From: Mesostigma viride | Lineage: Eukaryota; Streptophyta; Mesostigmatophyceae; Mesostigmatales; Mesostigmataceae | Length of the DNA stretch: 64,000 nucleotides | NCBI GenBank assembly: GCA_009746045.1 | Contig: RPFO01000165.1 | Coordinates: 2,829,021-2,893,020, forward strand | Reading direction: 5' to 3' | Shown: positions 48,568 to 59,780 of the stretch, piece by piece | How positions within the stretch are numbered: the stretch's first letter is position 1 | Layout of the letters: the number at the start of each line of letters is the position of its first letter | The notes under the pieces: model-generated | What the model saw: only the letters and a program-made list of their open reading frames with translations | Database searches by the model: none | What the model was told of the DNA's origin: nothing | Position numbers and translations under genes: made by a program

Positions 48568-49080
48568 CTGTTATTCCCGGGAAGCGCGCCAGTCCGGCCA
48601 AGTTCGAAGTGAGCTCCCCTCATGTAACTCACAAATATCTGACACTTTTCCACTGACATCTGGCCAAAATCTTTGTGAGTGTCTGCCATATATGATTTGC
48701 TACCCGGCCCTAAACGCAAAATCTGACGGCGTGCCGTCAGTCGAACGACGAAAGCGGCGGAATAAGGGTGTCGCTTCGGGTAACCGGCGGATGTCAGGAG
48801 TGGGGCCCTCGTCATTCAGGCTGTTATTCCCTGGAAGCGCGCCAGCCCGGCCAAATTCGAAAGTCCTGAATCTTTTGCTTCCCTGCTGCAACTCTCAAAT
48901 ATCTGGCACTTGTTTACAAAATCTTCATCAGGATCTGCAAGTTGAGATTTGATCATTTTTTAATCGATTTATTATTTTTCTACCCTGCCTTGAGACCAAA
49001 TCGGACGGCGTACCGTCAGTCGAATGACGACAGCGGCGGAAAAAGAGTGTCGCTTTGGGTACCCGGCAGATGTCAGAATG
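48568..49080. repeat. Two diverged direct repeats, unit C copy
   Basis: Same pair of ~255-280-base repeats as at 21,433-21,945, upstream of the plus-strand gene at 49,332. Confidence 0.6.
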
Positions 49081-49331
49081 GTGTCACAAGTGAGGGGTGA
49101 GGCGGCCACCCGGCCGTAACGGCGTAATCGGGCGGGACACCCTCGGTTATGTGGCGCCAGCGGCGGTAAAAGCGCGCCAAAGATCACAAGCGGCTGGAAT
49201 ATGTTAAGTGGCCACCCAAGACACTTCAGACATTCAAGACACAGCCTCCCCTGGACAGCCAGTCTTCACAGTCTTTACCCAGTCTTCACACTGTCACCAC
49301 CAACCCAATCCATCTCTCTGCCTGGACACAG

Positions 49332-51452
49332 ATGTCCATTGTCATGGCTACTACTCTTGGGACTTCATCGGGCAGCGCCGGCAGGAATGCGGTGAGTGCT
49401 GCCTTTTTGCTGTCCTTGCAAAGTTGTTGTGATCCTGCCAATGCAGGCCTCTTTAGTTTTTCTATCCAGGCCAGGAGGGGCACTTTCATTGCAATCATGT
49501 TTTTGGTTGCTTCACATTCCGTTTGCCGCCGCTTATCCGGCATGTGCAAGCATTCAGAAGTTATTTGTACAATGCAGGAGGGTTGGTAGCACTTTCTTGG
49601 GCCCTTAAAGCTTTCATTACCCTAGATTTTCCTGGCTGCTTCATCCGTTTGCCGCCGCCTGTCCGAAACTGTGCAGGCATTCAAAGGCTTTTTGTACAAT
49701 GCAGGACTGGTGGATCCACTTTCTTGAACCCTTTCAGCACCCCCTATATTTTCCTGGCTGCTTCATCCGTTTGCCGCCGCCTGTCCGAAACTGTGCAGGC
49801 ATTCACAGGCTTTTTGTACAATGCAGGACTGTTGGATCCACTTTCTTGAACCCTTTCAGCACCCCTTATATTTTCCTGGCTGCTTCATCCGTTTGCCGCC
49901 GCCTGTCCGAAACTGTGCAGGCATTCACAGGCTTTTTGTACAATGCAGGACTGCTGGATCCACTGTCTTGGGCCCTTTCGTTTCAGCTCACTTCAATTTT
50001 CCCTTTGCTGCTTTACCTGACTGCGCTTATTATCCTGTGCACATGCAGAACCGGCAGCAGTTAAACATCAACGACCCCAACGCATACATCCCCATGGAAA
50101 GGTGGAAGGGGCTCGACAAATGCATCCACGCCCTCACGGACTATCCGGGGCATAAGGATGTCCGGGAGGCGCTGGATGCCGCGCTCCAGGAACGCGGTCT
50201 GAGAAACCCATCGTGGAAGGCCGGGCGGGGCGGCCACTCGCTACACCCAATTCTGGCGTACCACGTGTGCCTTAACAACCCCGAGCTGGCGAGTGAGCTC
50301 CCCCTGCTAGTCAAGTACTTCCACAACAACGGATGGGAGCTTCCCGACCAGGGCCTGCGGGAGCTGGAGCAGGCCAGCCGGGTGAGCCCTCACACCCCAG
50401 TGTTCGAGCGCAACGAAGTCGCGGACCGGCTCAAGGAGGAGCTGAAGGAGAAAGAAAAGGAGCTGAAGGAGCAGCAACTGGACTTCGGGCGCCAGATCGA
50501 CGTGTACAAGCAGCAGCAGGCCCAGGACAACGCGAGCATGGTCGCCATAAACCGCGCGCACCTCGAGATGGTGAAGGAGAACCACGAGCTTGTGAGCGAA
50601 ATCTCCGACCGCGTGGAGGAGATATCCAAGCTGACGGAGGAGAACGCCGTACTGCGGCTGGAGCTGAAGGAGAGTTGCGATATGGTCGAGCGCCTGCAGC
50701 AGGAGCTCCAGGAGGAGGAGGAGAGGCGCCTCCTGGAGCTGCAGCGGGCGGGAGAGGTCGCCACCAAGGAGCTGCAGAGGTTCCGGGAGCATGCCGAGAG
50801 AGAGACCGCCCAGAAGGTGGCGGACATCGAGAAGGCCCTGAACGACATCACCGAGAGGGAGGTTCAGAAGCACGCCGGGCAGCTGGCCAGCGAGCTGGTC
50901 GCCGTCAAGGGGCGGCTTGACGAGAGCCGCGACGAAATCGCGAGGCTGACGGAGAAGCTGGAGGAGACGGACGCGAAGTTGCGGGACGAGATGCGGGACT
51001 CGGCGGTGATGGAGATGCAGCTGGGGTGGAAGGCGGACGGGTACGACAAACTCAGCCAGGAGAAGGAGATCATCGACAAGGTTTACGAGCGGGTCACCAC
51101 GGGGGTGCGGACGATCAAGGCGCTCGGCCTCGGAACCGCCTCCCTGACGCTGACCAAGCAGCTCATGGTCGAGATCGCGACCGAGTTCGCCAGGGTGTCC
51201 AGGTGCTGCCCGCACGCTGTCCGTGGGCTCCCGGGGTACGTGCACGACATGGTGGAGTTCCGGGTGACCCAGATCTTCGCGCGCAAGTGGACCAGGCTGG
51301 TGCTGGCGTGCGACCGCCACCGCTGGTCCCTGGAGATGGCGCGCCTCTACGTGACCGTCACCGAGCCGCTGGGCGGTGGCGCGCGGATCAGCGGGCACCC
51401 CACCATCCCCGACGGGGTGCTGACCCTCGTCGACCTGGCCACCCTCGAGTAG
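49332..51452 (+). CDS. KilA-N/MSV199-like coiled-coil protein, two exons, unit C copy
   Basis: Exons 49,332-49,391 and 50,049-51,452, 487 aa, the same as unit A except for a synonymous A-to-G change near 51,109. Splice sites GCG|GTGAGTG and CACATGCAG|AAC and the four-unit intron array (49,519-50,010) are unchanged. Confidence 0.65.
49519..50010 (+). repeat. Intronic 122-base tandem array, unit C copy
   Basis: Same four units as at 22,384-22,875, with no visible change in copy number. Confidence 0.85.
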
Positions 51453-51723
51453 ATTTGCCCGGATCGGATTTTTGTCTGCAGCGTCGTGTCGGTGTGGTTT
51501 TTGATAGGCGGCTCTTTGGATCGGCGCACTAGGTGCTGGCCGACGCTTTTAAAGGCAACTGGGTTATCTTTTTCTCTTGAGATCTGATGTAGACCATCTA
51601 TTATTAATTCCCAGTCAGCAGGCATATTATTGACATCCCAACCATTTTCAATGGCTATTTTTTGCCTTAATTTGTCTAATGTGTACCCAAGTTCATTTTC
51701 TATGTCTTGCGCTGTTGGTATAG

Positions 51724-52260
51724 CTAGAGGGCCTTGCAGTGTCCCTCGGCTCGCATGACCTCGTTGATGCACAGGTTGGTGTCCTTGTCCACCAACCAGC
51801 CCAGCACGCGACCGAACGCGTCGTTGGAGTGACAGCGCAGCTCCAGGATCTTCGTGTTTTTGTCCACTCTCTCCTGTATGTCCGCCTGGCTCATCCCCTC
51901 GTCGTGGTCGTCCCACGAGACGTTGGTGGTCAGCTGGAGCAGTCTCTTTCTGGCCAGTCTCGCGCGTTGTATAATAGCGTCCCTCTGCGGGACGTAGCGG
52001 AACGGCTTCAGCTCTTCCGTGTCGATACCCAGCAGCCGGACGGTCACCTTCATAGGCTGGCGTGTCCAGGGGTTCAGCGTGATTATTTTAACCGTGTCCC
52101 CGTCGCACACCTGGCACACCTTGCACTCTTTGAACACCAGCCCGTAAAAGGAGAAGGGCTTCACCTCGCTGTTCGTCAACGTAGCCAGGTCGGGCGCGGT
52201 CTCGCGGTCCCGCGGCATCAGTCCGGAGCTAACGGTCTTCAGCAATCGCGCGAACGACAT
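51724..52260 (-). CDS. Staphylococcal-nuclease-like protein, unit C copy
   Basis: 178 aa, identical to 24,589-25,125 with all catalytic residues (Asp53, Asp55, Arg75, Asp80, Glu83, Arg151). Confidence 0.85.
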   Translation of the reverse strand: MSFARLLKTVSSGLMPRDRETAPDLATLTNSEVKPFSFYGLVFKECKVCQVCDGDTVKIITLNPWTRQPMKVTVRLLGIDTEELKPFRYVPQRDAIIQRARLARKRLLQLTTNVSWDDHDEGMSQADIQERVDKNTKILELRCHSNDAFGRVLGWLVDKDTNLCINEVMRAEGHCKAL

Positions 52261-52305
52261 CGTGTTATACTAAGCAAGCGAGATAATTGATTGGATGATA
52301 CTAGA

Positions 52306-52989
52306 CTAGACGGGGCACCGGTTGGCCTCCATCAGGCGCGCGTACAGCCTCATGGTGTCCTCGAACCGCTTGGCGTTGTTGCAGCCGTGACAGAGCAGGC
52401 GCGTGTTGCCGCAGTACGCGCGGTCCAGCGGGTCGGCCTTGTCCAGGGACAGCTCGTCCTCCTTGGGCCCGAACCCCATGGCGAAGGGCGTGCCGCACAC
52501 CGCGCACTCCGGCGAGGCCACGAACCAGGCGTAGATCTGGGCAACCTCGTGAGAGTCGAAGCAGGGCCGCACGCCGTCCCGCTTCATGCGGGCGTTCGCG
52601 GACACGGCGCGGGACTTCACGTACTCCCACATGCGGCTGTTCACCCCGCGCGGCTTGGGGATGCGCACCGGTGCGCTCCCCTTCCCGACCCTCGGCCTGT
52701 CCGAGGGCGCGCGCGCCGCCCACAGACCGCACAGCTCGGCTCGCTCGCGAGTGCGGGACAGCAGGTCGCGAGCACCGTCCAGCGGGGTCACCGCGCACGA
52801 GGGGCACGACCACACGCCCGGGGTGCTGAACACGGCGCGGGACGCGGTCACCGCCTGACCGCAGCGGTGGCAGGCGCCCGTCCACCGCTCCTTGGCGACG
52901 GATGGGGGGACAGGGGGGTAGCGCTTGACCCCCGCCAGACCGGCCACGTATCTCATGTGCACGTTGTACTGCCGCACGCGGGCCTCCAT
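52306..52989 (-). CDS. HNH-type endonuclease with zinc ribbon, complete copy
   Basis: 227 aa, intact: six G at 52,904-52,909 keep the frame that is lost in unit A. The zinc ribbon uses Cys40/43 and Cys62/65. The nuclease domain uses Cys162/165 and Cys200/203, with Asp183, Asn195 and Asn205 in the HNH-like core; the usual His after Asp183 is Lys. The middle (residues ~95-150) is basic and may contact DNA. A homing-type or host-DNA-cleaving role is possible. Confidence 0.8.
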   Translation of the reverse strand: MEARVRQYNVHMRYVAGLAGVKRYPPVPPSVAKERWTGACHRCGQAVTASRAVFSTPGVWSCPSCAVTPLDGARDLLSRTRERAELCGLWAARAPSDRPRVGKGSAPVRIPKPRGVNSRMWEYVKSRAVSANARMKRDGVRPCFDSHEVAQIYAWFVASPECAVCGTPFAMGFGPKEDELSLDKADPLDRAYCGNTRLLCHGCNNAKRFEDTMRLYARLMEANRCPV

Positions 52990-53037
52990 GCGATATGACT
53001 CTCGGTGAGATAACTAATCATGCACGGTGGATGAGGT

Positions 53038-53349
53038 CTACCTGGGGGCGGGGAATCCTTCGCGGAGGAGCAACCGCTTGTGCTTATCGTTGTATTTCTT
53101 CCTGATCTCGAAATCGTTGTGCAAGAACCACGACTCGATCTGGTGCTCCAAGTCCGGCCGCTGTTGTAGCAGTCGGTCTCTGTTCGCCTCGTTCCGTCGT
53201 ATTTCTTCGTCCGCCCTTTCTTCGTCGGCGGTGATGAGACGTTTCAGCTCTGGCGCTTGACGGGCAAGCTCACGAGCGTCGTTGTCGTTCCATGCAGAGG
53301 TATCGGATCCGCTGTTGATCTGTTCCGTGACGCGTTCGGCCGCCATCAT
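53038..53349 (-). CDS. Charged helical protein, unit C copy
   Basis: 103 aa, identical to 25,902-26,213, with the same ATGA overlap with the zinc gene. Confidence 0.5.
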   Translation of the reverse strand: MMAAERVTEQINSGSDTSAWNDNDARELARQAPELKRLITADEERADEEIRRNEANRDRLLQQRPDLEHQIESWFLHNDFEIRKKYNDKHKRLLLREGFPAPR

Positions 53350-53564
53350 CTCTTCGTACCTGTCATCATCGTGCCATCGGGGGGGAAATGGATGGGAGGA
53401 TCTTCTTCTCGGATCGCGCGCATGGGGTGCCTCTTCGCGTTTACCGCGCGGGCATGCACGCCACACAGAGAGCCGAACAAGGGCTTAAATCGGCACCGAG
53501 GGCCGCGTGTCGTCCTGGCCGTGCACCTGCCTGATTGTTTCTTCATAACGGGCACATATACCAT
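53346..53564 (-). CDS. Small giant-virus-type zinc protein, unit C copy
   Basis: 72 aa (66 from the internal Met), identical to 26,210-26,428. Confidence 0.6.
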   Translation of the reverse strand: MVYVPVMKKQSGRCTARTTRGPRCRFKPLFGSLCGVHARAVNAKRHPMRAIREEDPPIHFPPDGTMMTGTKR

Positions 53565-53605
53565 TTTGCACGCATTTTTATTGTAAGTGTGCTCCCTTTT
53601 GCTTT

Positions 53606-53704
53606 TTATTTGTAAGTGTTGGTAACTACCCTATTCGTAACTCTCTTACTCGCGACTATCTTTGGCCGTGCTGTCTTCTTCGCGCGCTTTGTGTGTTTTT
53701 CCAT
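53606..53704 (-). CDS. Possible 32-aa basic peptide, unit C copy
   Basis: Identical to 26,470-26,568; same reservations. Confidence 0.3.
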   Translation of the reverse strand: MEKHTKRAKKTARPKIVASKRVTNRVVTNTYK

Positions 53705-53828
53705 GATGTGCGAGGTAATAATGCGTTCTATAATAAAACACACATTTGACACGGAACAAAATACAAGCACTATCCCGTACAATAAATGAAAGTCTGGCGT
53801 GACAGTGGTCACGGTCCGCTGAGAGCAT

Positions 53829-55333
53829 TTAATCGCTCTCTGACACCACCTCCCAACGGAGGACCGGGTTGTTCTTGTAGGGCTCGACCGGGTGCCCAGG
53901 GCCATAGGTGGCCACGAGCAGCTCCTCGCCCGCCGCGACCTGTCGAGTGGTGACGAGGCGCACTTCGCCCGCCCCCATCCAGGGCTCGCGGGTGAACTCG
54001 CAGTTCGCCGTCTGCTTGGTGTTACCCTCGGCGGTGTTGACGTAGTACGTCCAGTTGCGCACGACGGACGCGTCGATGTACACCGCGTACGAAGGAGTCT
54101 CGTGAGAGAAGAAAAGGAAATCGCTGTCCTCGGGGAAGCCCACCAGCCGACCTTTGCCGTTCTTGGGGTAAAACGTGATGACGCCAGCGAAGTACCCCAG
54201 CGTGACCCTGCACGCGAGGACGCGCGGTACGGACGGGATGGATCATCAGCCCCGAGTCGCGTGCGGACACTATAATGACAGGCGAATGACAGAGGACAGC
54301 ACCTTGCAAAGGACAAAGACATCGACCTACCCCTCCCCCTTGATGTCCTGCACAGTCCGCACCCCGAGTCCCGGACCCTTCTCGCCCACCACGAACGCGG
54401 GGTGGTCTTCTGGCAAATCGAACACTTCAAAATCCAGGAAAAGGTCGGGGTGGCGGGTCCAGATGAAGTCCAGGCCGAGGGGGGTGGTGAGGTCTGCCAC
54501 CGCCTTGGTGGAGTAGAAAAACTGCTCCATGGGCGTCCTGAGTCGCCCCTCCACCTTCACGATTCTTTGAAACCACTCGTCTCGGGCCGCGTAGTGCGCG
54601 TAGGGCACTGCGGGTGACAGGATGGAACGCCCAACAAGGGGTGAAGAAAGCAGAAATCTCGTAAAAATTCCACACTGTGTGACCGAACACCCGTGGCATG
54701 CAGCACACCAGGACACTGGGGGGCTGCCCCTTCAGCAAGCAATGAGAAGCCGCAAGCGCGGCAGACGACGCGATTATTCACACCAGCACACAGGGGGGGT
54801 GTCAATTTGTGAGCAAGCTTCTGAGGCAGGGCAAACATGGGGGGCACTACTCTCTTCAGCAAGCAATGAAAAGCCGCAAGCGCGGCAGACGACGCGATTA
54901 TTCACACCAGCACACAGGGGTGGTGTCAAATTGTGAGCAAGCTTTTGAGGGAGGGCAAACATGGGGGTCACTGGACTGCTCACAGGCAGCTTTTGCATGC
55001 AGGGTGGGCCGCGAGCGCGGCAAAGAACGGATCATGCAAAACTCACCCATCTTAGCAGCCAGGGCACTTGGCACAGGTGCCTGTGCATTCTTGGGTGCCT
55101 GGTGAACTTTCCTCTTCTTTCCACTGCACACATGGCAAAAAGAGTGACAGGAGAGGGTGCATGGATGTCTTTCATCAGCAGTCGCGGCGGAATGCCATCC
55201 ATGCAGCTCTGGGCAAACACCTGGCCATCCATGCAAAAGAAACCCCATTCATTAAGCGATCCGGGAAGAAACGCGATTCGTGCCGCGTAATTCGACGCAT
55301 TTGCACTCACCCGGCTGCAACGTAAGCCGACAT
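53829..55333 (-). CDS. SET-domain methyltransferase-like protein, four exons, unit C copy
   Basis: Exons 55,333-55,311, 55,123-55,047, 54,607-54,331 and 54,207-53,829, 251 aa, identical to unit A with all six splice sites and phases preserved. Conservation here is uninformative about selection because the whole module is nearly identical. Confidence 0.75.
54730..54977. repeat. Tandem repeat in SET intron 2, unit C copy
   Basis: Two 124-base units as at 27,594-27,841. Confidence 0.85.
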
Positions 55334-56035
55334 CGTAAAGCCGGCAGGAATCACTCAAAGCAATTAACAATTTTCAGAGTGGCCCTGCCTATCAGCCCTG
55401 GGCACTCTCAATGCTGCAGTTCTTGGCCGCTTGCACCTCCTTCTGGCCCTCTTGGCATTATTATGAAGTGTCTTGTTGGGTTGTCATGCAAGCAAAAAAC
55501 CTCCTGCTAATTTGGGACTCACGCGCCAGACGCGGGAAAAATCTGGTTGGACCGGCGGAGGTCAGAATCAGCCACACTTTGGGTACTGGGGCAGTACCAC
55601 ATATACTGCACTGGATTCGTACTAGCAGCCAATGTCGCGTTTCCAGCCGTACACGCGCCCGGTCGACGGTGGACGCGGCAGACGCGCGCCAACCATGGGC
55701 ATGCATGCATGCTGCAGTTACCAGATTGCCGCCGGGTCTACCGGGAGGGGGGAAAAGGACAAAGCACAACAAATACCCTTGTGGAGTGGTGGGTGCCTCT
55801 TGAGACTGTGTGTGTGTGTGTGTTCAGGCTTTTAATGACTATTTGTGACAGGATTTTCGCCGGTTGTGTTATCTCACTTGTTTATTGCAATCTTGAATTA
55901 CCAGGAATTGCGCGGAACAGCGGCAACAAATTAGCGAGTGCAGCGGAATTCGTCTTTCTTTGCCGGATTTGCCGCAACGACGCCGCGAACGCGGCAGGGA
56001 AATATCGAAACCGTTAGAAGCCCGGCGGACGATAA

Positions 56036-57243
56036 ATGGGTAGGATGGGTAAATATGACCCTCTAAAGATCTTCCAGGCCAAGAAGAGGGGGGCCTGGGC
56101 CAGGGTCATGGTACAGACCTTCATGGACCTGGCCATCAGCAATGTCTGGAATTTTTCCAGCTCCTCATGGAACCAGCTCACACTGGGGGAGCTCCTGGTG
56201 GCCTTCAAGGCCTGCAGGTAATTTTAAAACCTCACACTGTCGTTTTACGCCGGTCGTCGCCGAATCATGGTCTGTGTCCTCCATTATATTGGTGGTGATG
56301 GGGTCTTGATTGAATTTGTTGATTAATTGCATTGAAAATTCACACGCGTGTTCTCTGCTCCGTTCACACCCCTGCACGGTCGCGATGCAGTCTGTGGGAT
56401 CCCCACAACTATCCGGCGTGCTGTATGCCGGACCCGGATATCAAGAACAGGGAGGGCACCCCCGAGTGGGATGCGTTCGGGGACACCCGATACGGGGTCA
56501 TCCGCAAGTCACTCCACAAGGTCTACAAGTGTCTGGAGGTCGTCCTGCAGAAGACGTCCGATGACAGGGAGGAGGCGGAGAAGGTGCAGAGGATCACCGC
56601 GCTGGTCATCGAGATGCGCAGGATCACCGCCTACTACTGGGCGGCGTGCTACCCCTGGGCCGATTTGGACACCGGCCACACCGACTACTACCGCCAGATG
56701 AGGATGAACCTCGGGGTCGGCTCCGTCCAGCGGCACGGCAATCTCATACCCGAGCATTACACGCTGGTGTGCTGGTACTCGATGCCGACCGTCGCGGTAT
56801 GGGACAAGGCCCGGAAGGCGTATTGGGACAAGGAGGAGGAGAAGAAGGTCGCTCCCACCGGTTGGGGGGAGCCCTTGTGGGTCCAGCTGAGGGACTCGGG
56901 CAAGTGGACCGCGCCGCCGATCACCGCGGCCACTGTCTCGTGTGACCCCCTCTGGTGGTCGTGTGACCCCCACTGGGGCGCGTCGGACGCTCAGACGCCG
57001 GCGCCCAGGAAGAGAGCCAGGAGGGTGGCCAGGAGGGTCTCCCCCCCTGGCGTCCGTGAGGGACAAGTGTTTATCTCGCAGCCGATCGTAAACGTTTATT
57101 GTTTGTCATTAAAGTGTGGCTGCATGCTTGGTAATGCATGCTTGGTAAAGTTATTGACTAAATATTTCCCGTGTTTTCATGATGAGCAGTCACATCATGG
57201 GGGTGAGCCCATCGCCATATCTCCGGCAGCCGCGACCCCTTGA
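56036..57243 (+). CDS. Unrecognised two-exon protein, unit C copy
   Basis: Exons 56,036-56,217 and 56,391-57,243, same protein as at 28,899-30,106, phase-2 intron conserved. Confidence 0.6.
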
Positions 57244-57487
57244 GGTTGCAGAGTATGAGCAGGGCGTCCAGACTCATGCGCTCGTACCAGCACCCGCATG
57301 CATCCATAGCCTCCTCTCCGCATTCTCGGCACGCGATGTGCGGCGGGAACACCTGGAGCCCCTCTTGGTACAAGTAATGCACGTACAAGTGCACGAGCTC
57401 GCCGTCGCAGGAGTTCCACGCCTCCTCGAGATCCACTGAGCCGCCGCACCGGTAGCACGTTAGCACCTGGTCCAGACCGACAGACAT
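57158..57487 (-). CDS. Zinc-ribbon-like small protein, unit C copy
   Basis: 109 aa, identical to 30,021-30,350. Confidence 0.5.
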   Translation of the reverse strand: MSVGLDQVLTCYRCGGSVDLEEAWNSCDGELVHLYVHYLYQEGLQVFPPHIACRECGEEAMDACGCWYERMSLDALLILCNLKGSRLPEIWRWAHPHDVTAHHENTGNI

Positions 57488-57696
57488 GCCGCGATGTCAA
57501 TGTAGGCGGACATAAAGCCGGGAGCGGAACGAACGCGGTCCACCCGCCCCCCTTCCCGGTGCCGGTCACCCCGCGAGAAACCCGACCCGCGCGTCATCGC
57601 CGGACCGAACTGCGTCCACCGTCGCACGACCAAACGACCCTCTCGCGGCCCCGCGGAATAAAAGACCCTCCCAGACGGGGTTCTCGACAGTCGAAG

Positions 57697-57909
57697 TGGA
57701 CGCAGTTCGATGGACCCAGTTCTTTTTTTCTTTTTTTTTTTCAAGAGCATAAAAGTTATGGGGAATGAAAAGCCATCCCTTCCGTCACCCCGTGATGATG
57801 ACCCCATGATCATCACCCCATGATGCATACACCCACCCGTATACCCCTTTCAAAAAAACCCTCCCCTCCAAAAAAAAATTTCAACTGCGTCCATCGAACT
57901 GCGTCCACC
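57697..57909. repeat. 19-base inverted repeat, unit C copy
   Basis: Same arms as 30,559-30,771. The surrounding intergenic DNA (57,488-58,438) differs from unit A only in a homopolymer near 57,975. Confidence 0.7.
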
Positions 57910-58438
57910 GTCACCCCCCTCCCGGCCCTCCCGCCCGACGAGTTAAACCATCACCCCCTCGCGGCCCTTTCCCACCCCCCCACGGTGGACGGACTTCGGG
58001 ACCGAGTTCCAACCGTCGACCCCCCTCCCGGCCCCGCCGCGCCCCCTCCCTCGCGCACCCGCGCCCGCGGTGGACCCAGTTCGCCCGAGCCGGTCCACCG
58101 CCACCCGGCCCGCTCGCCTATCGAGCGCGGTAAATTATCTCCGCCCACCCTGGCGACCGCGCCGGACCGCGAGCCGCGAGCACCGACGGCGGTGCAGAGT
58201 GTGCATTCGGGGGATGCGAGAATTAGTTGGGCATAAATGCCCACTTAGTCGAGGCCTGATACGCGATTGTCGGACTGCCACTTAAGAGCCGGTCACAACA
58301 CCCGGACAGGTAGTGGCTGATTACACAAAATGTGTAATTATGCCAGAATTATGTCAGCAAAATGATGACATAGCCGGGGTGCGAGAGTGTGCGCTTACAG
58401 AACGCCAAAAACTTTCCGGGTATATGGTATACGCGAAC

Positions 58439-59476
58439 ATGGCTCTCATCAGCAACTCCCCATCCCTCCGCCAAGATTACTTCGGCCTGGTGCCCTTCGA
58501 TGAGCTGCCCCCGGAATGCAAGGAGTTTGCTGATGAGTACGAGTTCCGCACGTTCAAGGGTTGTGATTGCTTGATTCCCTTTGACAAGGCCACCGGATTT
58601 GGCAACCTCAGCAAGTTATTCAAACGTGGCCGGTCCGAAAAGCAAATGGTCGAGCGAGCTATGGTGACTGGCAGGACGCAGATCACCATTAAGCTGCTGG
58701 AGTCGCAGGGAGTGGACTGCACCCTTCGCGAGGTGGATGGCCGCAGCCCGGTAGCTGGTACCTATGCACCCAAGGTGCTGCTCTTCGCGTTGGCCGTGCA
58801 GTACCACCCCGACATGGCTACCGTGGCCATGAAGGTGGCCAGCGAGCTGTTCGCGGGCGACTCCCTCAAGGTGGCCGAGCTGGCACTGGGCATCTACGCC
58901 CAGGACGTGGAGAACGGCAAGGCTCGCGACGAGGAGATGGAGAACCGCCTGCTGGCCGTGGTATCCGAGCACCAGGAGAGGCAGCTGGCCCTCATCCACC
59001 AGCACCACAACCTGCAGGTGGCCATGTTGAAGGACCTGGCGGAAAAGGTCACGGTATCGGAGAAGGAGAGAGCGGAGGCAGCAAAGCTTCAAAAGGAGCT
59101 GGTGCAGGCCAACAAGGAGCACGCCGCCAAGGTGGAGGACGCGCAGGCCCAGGTCACCGCCATACACAAGGAGCTCAAGTTCCAGGCCAAGCAGCACTTC
59201 CAGGACGAGCTGGCCACCGAGCGGAAGGCCGACAAGGACAAGTTCAACCTAGAGCAGGAGAGGGACAGGTTCGAGGCCGAGGCCGCCAAGTGGAAGGCCG
59301 CCTACCAGGAGCGCAGGCAGGAGCTGCTGGACAGATACGTCGACGTGGCCAACCAGTTCATGGACGTCGGCATCAAGCGCAAGAGGGACCTGGACGACGG
59401 GGACGACCCGCGCAAAGTCGTGCAAGACGTGATCGACGAGTGCCGCGACATCCTCAAGAAGGCCATGCGATACTAG
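58439..59476 (+). CDS. KilA-N/MSV199-like coiled-coil protein, unit C copy
   Basis: 345 aa, identical to 31,301-32,338, with the same TATATG element before the ATG and AATAAA signals after the stop. Confidence 0.65.
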   Translation: MALISNSPSLRQDYFGLVPFDELPPECKEFADEYEFRTFKGCDCLIPFDKATGFGNLSKLFKRGRSEKQMVERAMVTGRTQITIKLLESQGVDCTLREVDGRSPVAGTYAPKVLLFALAVQYHPDMATVAMKVASELFAGDSLKVAELALGIYAQDVENGKARDEEMENRLLAVVSEHQERQLALIHQHHNLQVAMLKDLAEKVTVSEKERAEAAKLQKELVQANKEHAAKVEDAQAQVTAIHKELKFQAKQHFQDELATERKADKDKFNLEQERDRFEAEAAKWKAAYQERRQELLDRYVDVANQFMDVGIKRKRDLDDGDDPRKVVQDVIDECRDILKKAMRY

Positions 59477-59780
59477 TCGACCCTGGCCATCTGCACGCGC
59501 GCAATAAAGAGGGCAACAACGCAGGCAGAGCTCTCACTTTCCCACTTCAGGGGATGGGAACTTTTTACCTCCTAACAGCCACCCCTGAACAATAAGGCTA
59601 AGGAGAAGGAATGGGACCGGCAACACCCGACCAGAAGAATAAAGGGCTATCCGTGGCCCTACAATAAAGCAGTATGGTGTCCTATTCAATAATCAATCAA
59701 TTAACAACATATATCCATTGCCTATTCAATTTAAATAGCAAAACAAGCAGTAAATAGGGGGTTACCTTGCGAAGCCGTAG

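Larger units (their letters stand above)
46679..59780. repeat. Unit C: near-identical copy of the 13-kb module
   Basis: Matches 19,543-32,642 with an offset growing from 27,135 to 27,138, so only a few one-base indels and very few substitutions (one example is in the coiled-coil exon near 51,109, A in unit A, G here). The match ends at GAAGCCGTAG, where unit A enters the palindrome and unit C enters host-like DNA. Confidence 0.95.
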
